A stretch of DNA of 9,828 nucleotides, from the NCBI GenBank assembly GCA_905233965.1, contig CAJOFG010000135.1, positions 5,420 to 15,247 on the forward strand, read 5' to 3'. The stretch comes from an uncultured Selenomonadaceae bacterium. Lineage in GTDB: Bacteria > Bacillota > Negativicutes > Selenomonadales > Selenomonadaceae. Below are positions 6,242-9,828 of the stretch, piece by piece. Positions within the stretch are counted from its first letter, which is position 1; each line of letters opens with the position of its first letter. The position numbers were made by a program, and so were the translations under genes. The notes under the pieces are model-generated. The model worked only from the letters and a program-made list of their open reading frames with translations, did no database searches and had not been told where the DNA came from.

Positions 6242-6993
6242 GGTTTCAAACTCCCTTCAAAATATCTGTCATGTGGCACATTTTGGAAATCATCTTCACG
6301 TTGTGAACGCGCACGATGTCCGTGCCGCGCAAAATTCCGGCAACGCAAACCTTCAAAGCCGGCGAAATGCCCGATAAAACTTTTCCGACTCGCGCCCAGC
6401 AAAAATAAATTTTCGCCGCAGGAATTTTTCAACTCCCGAAGATTTTTCAGCACGATTAAATTTTCGTCCTGCGTTTTGCCGAACCCGATGCCCGGATCAA
6501 AAATAATTTTGTCGCGGTCGAACCCGGAATTTTCGCACAGCTCAAAAGTTTTGCGGAAAAAAATTTTTACGTCGTCGATTATGTTTTCGCAAAAATTTTT
6601 CTCATTGTGCATTACGATTATCGGGCAGTCAAATTTTTTTGCAACGTCAAGCATTTGCAAATTTTTCAAGCCGCTCACGTCGTTCAAAATTTCCGCACCG
6701 AGTTTCAGAGCGACTTCGGCAACTTCCGGCTTGTAAGTGTCAACCGAAACGGGTACGCCGAAATTTTTTATCGCCGGAATAATTTTTTCCAGACGTGAAA
6801 TTTCTTCGTCGGCATCAATCGGCGTGAAACCCGGTCGCGTGGACTCCGCGCCGATGTCGATGATGTCCGCGCCGTCCCTGACGAGTTCACCCGCCCGGCG
6901 AATCGCATTTTCCGGCGTGAAAAAAAAACCGCCGTCCGAAAAAGAATCCGGCGTGACGTTTAAAATTCCCATTACACGAGTTTTTTTAATCAT
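6238..6993 (-). CDS. folP: Dihydropteroate synthase, frameshifted near the C-terminus
   Basis: DHPS joins 4-aminobenzoate to hydroxymethyl-dihydropterin diphosphate in folate synthesis. From ATG 6993 the frame shows MGILNVTPDSFSDGG, IDIGAESTRPG, SVDTYK, DPGIGFGK and LLGASRKSFIGH (His about 209). After that it turns to basic nonsense and stops at 6238. The missing end is in another frame: from 6359 it reads ALKVCVAGILRGTDIV, then RVHNVKMISKMCHMTDILKGV, stopping at 6246. The usual ERLxGTxA-type segment between them is lacking, so I infer a deletion of a few dozen bases, not a multiple of three. The lost RVH end contributes to substrate binding. The start 6993 (MIKKTRVMG) has GGAAAG upstream and overlaps the hypD stop by 8 bases; the Met at 7005 has no ribosome site. 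Confidence 0.85.
   Translation of the reverse strand: MIKKTRVMGILNVTPDSFSDGGFFFTPENAIRRAGELVRDGADIIDIGAESTRPGFTPIDADEEISRLEKIIPAIKNFGVPVSVDTYKPEVAEVALKLGAEILNDVSGLKNLQMLDVAKKFDCPIIVMHNEKNFCENIIDDVKIFFRKTFELCENSGFDRDKIIFDPGIGFGKTQDENLIVLKNLRELKNSCGENLFLLGASRKSFIGHFAGFEGLRCRNFARHGHRARSQREDDFQNVPHDRYFEGSLKP
6239..6257 (-). promoter_or_regulatory. Ribosome binding site fixing the GTG start of the phosphatase
   Basis: AAGGGAG (plus-strand 6251-6257) stands nine bases before GTG (6239-6241). It overlaps the codons for the end of the unshifted folP frame (ILKGV), which points to translational coupling. Confidence 0.75.
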
Positions 6994-8032
6994 TGTACTT
7001 TCCATTTTTCAGCCCGGAATATTTGTACCACGCCGCGCAAATTCCTTCGACGGAAACCATGCACGGACCGACCGCGTGAAGAGGTTCGCATTTTTTGCCG
7101 AACAGCGGACAATTCGGCGGCGTGATTATTCCGCGCAAAACTTCTCCGCAACGACAGCCGGATTTTTTTTCGCACGGCTTGACGTCAGCCGGAAAAATTT
7201 TTTCAATGTCGAAGTCGGAAAACTCCGGGCGAACTTTCAACCCGGATTTTTTTATTTCGCCCATGCCGCGCCAAAGCGAATCCGTTTCCTCATAAACCTG
7301 CGCGAGAATTTTTTTCGCCGTGACGTTGCCTTCCGGCTTTACGACGCTTTTATATTCGTTCGCAATTTCGGCGCGTCCTTCGTAAATCTGCCGGAGCAAA
7401 TTTAAAATCGCGATTAAAATTTCTTCCGGCTCGAATCCGGCGACGACTCCCGGAATTTTGTAATCGCTTGCCAAAAATTGGAAAACGTCCGAACCTGTTA
7501 CAACCGAAACGTGACCCGGCAATAAAAATCCGTCAACTTTGACTTGCGGATCTTCGAGCAACATTTTCAGCGCGGGAGGAACCAACTTTTGCGCGGACAG
7601 GAAAAATAAATTCTTTACTCCGGAATTTTTCGCCGCCAAAATTGTTGCCGCCGCCGTCGGTGAAGTCGTTTCAAAGCCGACCGCCAAAAAAATTATTTTC
7701 TTGTCCGGATTTTCCGCCGCGAGTTTCAAACAGTCAGTCGGCGAATAAATTATTCTGATGTCCGCGCCGCCTGCCGATTCGTCCGCCAAATTCGATTTAC
7801 TGCCCGGCACTTTCAACATATCGCCGAAAGTCGCGATTATGAAATCCGGTTGCGCAGAATAAAAAATTGCTTTGTCAATGTAATCGAATTCGACGTTCGC
7901 CGGTAAAATTTGTCGTATGCCGGAACGAAAAATAGAAACGGTATGAGTGCCGCAAACTTCCATGAGCCGAATTTTATTTTTCCCTTCGGCGAGATTTTTA
8001 ATTTTTTGAATCAAACCGGATACGTCAGACAT
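6986..8032 (-). CDS. hypD: Hydrogenase maturation factor HypD, lacking the GPGCPVC motif
   Basis: HypD works with HypC as the scaffold on which the Fe(CN)2CO group of [NiFe]-hydrogenases is built. The 348-residue product shows VCGTHT with Cys27, IIATFGDMLKVPGS, GFETTSPT, LPGHVSVVTGSDVF, VVAGFEP and the C-terminal iron-sulphur region (CRCGEVLRG, NCPLFGKKC, GPCMVSVEGICAA). Between NVE (46-48) and DYIDKAI (50-56) family members carry about 14 more residues that include GPGCPVC, two cysteines needed for function; here one Phe stands in their place (codons around 7886-7891). The reading frame is kept, so a protein would be made but should be inactive. The ATG 8032 overlaps the hypC stop by 8 bases, with GGAG at 8040-8043; the end overlaps folP. 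No hypE is nearby in the window. Confidence 0.93.
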   Translation of the reverse strand: MSDVSGLIQKIKNLAEGKNKIRLMEVCGTHTVSIFRSGIRQILPANVEFDYIDKAIFYSAQPDFIIATFGDMLKVPGSKSNLADESAGGADIRIIYSPTDCLKLAAENPDKKIIFLAVGFETTSPTAAATILAAKNSGVKNLFFLSAQKLVPPALKMLLEDPQVKVDGFLLPGHVSVVTGSDVFQFLASDYKIPGVVAGFEPEEILIAILNLLRQIYEGRAEIANEYKSVVKPEGNVTAKKILAQVYEETDSLWRGMGEIKKSGLKVRPEFSDFDIEKIFPADVKPCEKKSGCRCGEVLRGIITPPNCPLFGKKCEPLHAVGPCMVSVEGICAAWYKYSGLKNGKYND

Positions 8033-8270
8033 TTTTTAACTCCGTCACTGTTCGCGGCGCACCGTTCATTTCGGCGACGAGTGCATCGCGCAATTTCAAT
8101 TCCTCTTCGTCGATAAATTGCATGGCGAATCCCGCGTGAACCAGAACGAAATCGCCGGGTTTCGCGTCGGGAAGGAGCATCAAACTTACCGGACGTTTCA
8201 CTCCGGAGCGTTCGACCGTCGCCAAAGAATCCTTCACGTCAACAACTTTTGCCGGAAATGCAAGACACAT
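8025..8270 (-). CDS. hypC: Hydrogenase maturation chaperone HypC/HybG family
   Basis: HypC binds HypD during assembly of the Fe(CN)2CO group and then the hydrogenase large subunit. The 81-residue product starts MCLAFPAKV; the cysteine after Met is the functional ligand and must become the N-terminus after Met removal. That fixes the start at ATG 8270 rather than the GTG three codons earlier (8279), which is part of the ribosome site AGGTG (8277-8281). Other family features are the small beta-barrel pattern, LPDAKPGDFVLVHAGFAMQFIDEEE and a short helical tail. The stop overlaps the hypD start by 8 bases, so the HypC-HypD pair is translationally coupled. It looks intact. Confidence 0.95.
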   Translation of the reverse strand: MCLAFPAKVVDVKDSLATVERSGVKRPVSLMLLPDAKPGDFVLVHAGFAMQFIDEEELKLRDALVAEMNGAPRTVTELKNV

Positions 8271-8281
8271 TTTTTTCACCT
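8268..8281 (-). promoter_or_regulatory. Ribosome binding site deciding the hypC start
   Basis: AGGTG (plus-strand 8277-8281) lies six bases before ATG 8270. The upstream in-frame GTG falls within this site, which excludes it as start and leaves Cys at position 2. Confidence 0.75.
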
Positions 8282-8296
8282 GCCGAAAATTTTTCT

Positions 8297-9058
8297 TTAA
8301 CTCAAAACTTCGATTTTTCTTTTGCTGAAAGTTACCGGTTTTAAATCGAGCGCGGAAACAAAATCGAGCGCGACTTTGAAATTTCCGCCGACCGCGTCCG
8401 GTCTGTGTGCGTCCGAACCGATTGTTACGAAACGCCCGCCGAAATTTTTGTAACTGCGGTAAACCGGCTCAAGCTCCTTCAAAACTTCCGGGTTGCTCAA
8501 GCGTCGCGTGTTAAGTTCCAAAACTTTTTCGCGTTCGACGACGATTTTTAAAACTTCGTCAATCTCATTTTTGAAAGTCGGGTAATCAATCGAAGTATCT
8601 TCGTAAGTTGCGGCGCGGCAAATGTAATCGATGTGACCGAGTACGTCGAAATCTTCAACCGCCGCCTCCTCCGCCGTGACGGTGAAAAAATTTTTGTAAG
8701 TTTCGCTCTTCGTTTTGCCGTCGAAAAATTCTTTGTGGTAAATGTCTTCGCCGTCCAACATATGAATCGAACCGATTATCATGTCGAAATCGTTTTCGGC
8801 GACGAATTTTTTATTTCTTTCGCGCGAAATTTTTGTCATGCCGACTTCCGCACCGAGCCGGACTTTATCGCCGCGAAATTTTTTGTATTCGTCGAAGTAG
8901 TCGGTCGGATTGAAAATAAAATTTCCCGGCAAGTCGAAATCCAAATGTTCGGTAAAGACCAAGCCGAGATTTAAACTTTCGGCGCGTTTAATCGCGTCTT
9001 CGGCAAGCATTTCGGAGTCTGCCGAAAATTTTGTATGGTTATGTGAATCAAAAATCAT
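8297..9058 (-). CDS. PHP-domain phosphoesterase, histidinol-phosphatase (HisJ) family
   Basis: The 253-residue product is a complete PHP domain, a metal-dependent phosphoesterase fold. Ligand motifs in order are DSHNHTKFSADSEM (His6, His8), FTEHLDFD, a Glu in LGAEVGM, GSIHM, DVLGHIDYI, VLELNT and GSDAHRPDAVGG. The TEHLDFD and GSDAHRP motifs favour the HisJ-type histidinol-phosphate phosphatase branch, which makes histidinol; other members hydrolyse different small phosphates, and no his genes are in the window, so the substrate stays open. The ATG 9058 is served by AAGGAGA (9072-9078), which overlaps the rpe stop codon; the gap to rpe is 18 bases and to hypC 26. It looks intact. Confidence 0.85.
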   Translation of the reverse strand: MIFDSHNHTKFSADSEMLAEDAIKRAESLNLGLVFTEHLDFDLPGNFIFNPTDYFDEYKKFRGDKVRLGAEVGMTKISRERNKKFVAENDFDMIIGSIHMLDGEDIYHKEFFDGKTKSETYKNFFTVTAEEAAVEDFDVLGHIDYICRAATYEDTSIDYPTFKNEIDEVLKIVVEREKVLELNTRRLSNPEVLKELEPVYRSYKNFGGRFVTIGSDAHRPDAVGGNFKVALDFVSALDLKPVTFSKRKIEVLS

Positions 9059-9076
9059 TTTAAAAATTTTTTCTCC

Positions 9077-9745
9077 TTAATGATGATGTTCAATTTCCTC
9101 GCCGCGAATTTCTTCGACGGCAGCCGCAATGTCCGGAGCGTCAAAAATTGCCGAGCCGGCAACCAAAATATTTGCGCCCGCCTCACGAACGTCAACGGAA
9201 GTTTCCGGATTTATTCCGCCGTCAACCTGAATGTCGCACTCCGTTTCCATTTCCTCAATCATGTGGTAAAGCATATGGATTTTGCCGAGCATGGACTCAA
9301 TAAATTTTTGTCCGCCGTAACCCGGATTCACCGTCATGACCAGAACCATGTCCGCATCTTCGATAAGCTCTTCGACTGCCGAAAGAGATGTTCCCGGATT
9401 CAGCGCAACGCCGGCTTTGCAACCCGCTTCATGAATTTGCTGAATAACCCGGTGCGGGTGTTTCGTCGCTTCGACGTGAAAAGTAATTATGTCTGCTCCG
9501 GCATTCGCAAATTTTTTGATTTGATTTTCCGGATTTTCAATCATCAAATGAACGTCGATTGTCGCGGCGGTAATTTCGCGCAAACTTTTTACAATCGGAA
9601 CGCCGAAAGTAATTTCCGGCACGAAAGAGCCGTCCATAACGTCAACGTGAATATATTCCGCTCCCGCCGCCGTAACTTTTTTTATTTCCTCCGCGAGGTT
9701 TGAAAAATTCGCCGCCAAAATCGACGGTGCAATTATTGTTGCCAT
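9077..9745 (-). CDS. rpe: Ribulose-phosphate 3-epimerase
   Basis: Rpe interconverts ribulose 5-phosphate and xylulose 5-phosphate in the pentose phosphate pathway. The 222-residue TIM barrel has the metal ligands and catalytic acids in place: IHVDVMDG (His33, Asp35), DVHLMI (His66), VNPGYGGQKF (139-148) and QVDGGIN (Asp175), with the phosphate-binding end LVAGSAIF. Position 40 is Ser in DGSFVPE, where DGHFVPN is common; this is not a ligand. The protein ends in EHHH, a natural His-rich tail. ATG 9745 is preceded by a perfect AGGAGG (9755-9760). It is the first gene of the minus-strand cluster, directly after a promoter. It looks intact. Confidence 0.96.
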   Translation of the reverse strand: MATIIAPSILAANFSNLAEEIKKVTAAGAEYIHVDVMDGSFVPEITFGVPIVKSLREITAATIDVHLMIENPENQIKKFANAGADIITFHVEATKHPHRVIQQIHEAGCKAGVALNPGTSLSAVEELIEDADMVLVMTVNPGYGGQKFIESMLGKIHMLYHMIEEMETECDIQVDGGINPETSVDVREAGANILVAGSAIFDAPDIAAAVEEIRGEEIEHHH

Positions 9746-9789
9746 TTAAAATTTCCTCCTCAATTTGTTTTTCAAAAATGTACCCGGCG

Positions 9790-9798
9790 ATTATAACA
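9790..9798 (-). promoter_or_regulatory. Extended -10 promoter of the rpe operon
   Basis: On the minus strand the sequence is TGTTATAAT: a perfect -10 box with the TG of an extended -10. The -35 region (TTTCCG at 17 bases) is poor, as is usual for this class. Transcription would start about 9783, roughly 38 bases before rpe. No other element is evident in 9746-9828. Confidence 0.6.
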
Positions 9799-9828
9799 CG
9801 TTTGAAAATTCCCGGAAATGATTTTATT

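Noticed and set aside
6994..7005. Alternative folP start at 7005 (MEST...)
   Set aside because: No ribosome site lies before it, while ATG 6993 has GGAAAG and the same 8-base overlap style as hypC/hypD.
8271..8279. GTG start for hypC at 8279
   Set aside because: It would bury the functional Cys at position 5 and it overlaps the ribosome site.
9077..9090. His codons at the end of rpe as an engineered tag
   Set aside because: Only three His after Glu, in natural genomic context; a short natural His-rich end is the simpler explanation.
1..9828. CRISPR arrays, insertion sequences, integrases, phage or defence genes
   Set aside because: No regularly spaced repeats, terminal inverted repeats or matching protein motifs were found; recognised genes are housekeeping or metabolic.

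Overview
The window reads as chromosomal DNA of a low-to-middle GC bacterium, most likely a gut or rumen member of the Firmicutes and probably of the Negativicutes (Selenomonas-like). The main pointer is a secreted inositol-polyphosphate phosphatase of the protein-tyrosine-phosphatase-like type, a family best known from Selenomonas and relatives. Strong Shine-Dalgarno sites, a clostridial-style rpsP-khpA pair and NAD-type malic enzyme agree with this. The assignment is inference; no 16S gene is present.

Plus strand, 1-5231. The window opens inside an L,D-transpeptidase gene (cell-wall cross-linking). A consensus sigma-70 promoter then drives tRNA-Asp and tRNA-Cys. A stem-loop separates these from ffh (SRP GTPase), which is split by an inferred 14-base deletion in its P-loop. 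Between ffh and rpsP lies a broken, unrecognised gene with no visible start, shifted by a 5-base tandem duplication and carrying a run of nine C. rpsP and khpA follow and end at a strong terminator, so rimM and trmD, which often come next, are not here. A malic enzyme gene with its own promoter closes this half.

A bidirectional terminator (5247-5295) separates the convergent halves.

Minus strand, 9828 down to 5315. An extended -10 promoter precedes a tightly packed cluster read in the order rpe, PHP-family phosphoesterase, hypC, hypD, folP, secreted phytase-like phosphatase. Gaps are 18 and 26 bases, then two 8-base start/stop overlaps, so it is probably one transcript. It joins pentose phosphate metabolism, [NiFe]-hydrogenase maturation (Fe(CN)2CO assembly by HypC-HypD), folate synthesis and phosphate scavenging. 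No shared pathway is evident.

The most striking property is damage. Four genes carry indels: ffh (P-loop lost, frameshift), the orphan gene (5-base duplication), hypD (in-frame loss of the GPGCPVC cysteine motif) and folP (frameshift near the C-terminus). Three of these remove highly conserved motifs, and ffh is normally essential. Assembly or sequence error is therefore a serious alternative to genuine decay. I see no CRISPR array, insertion sequence or integrase, and no clear sign of a new defence or mobile system.
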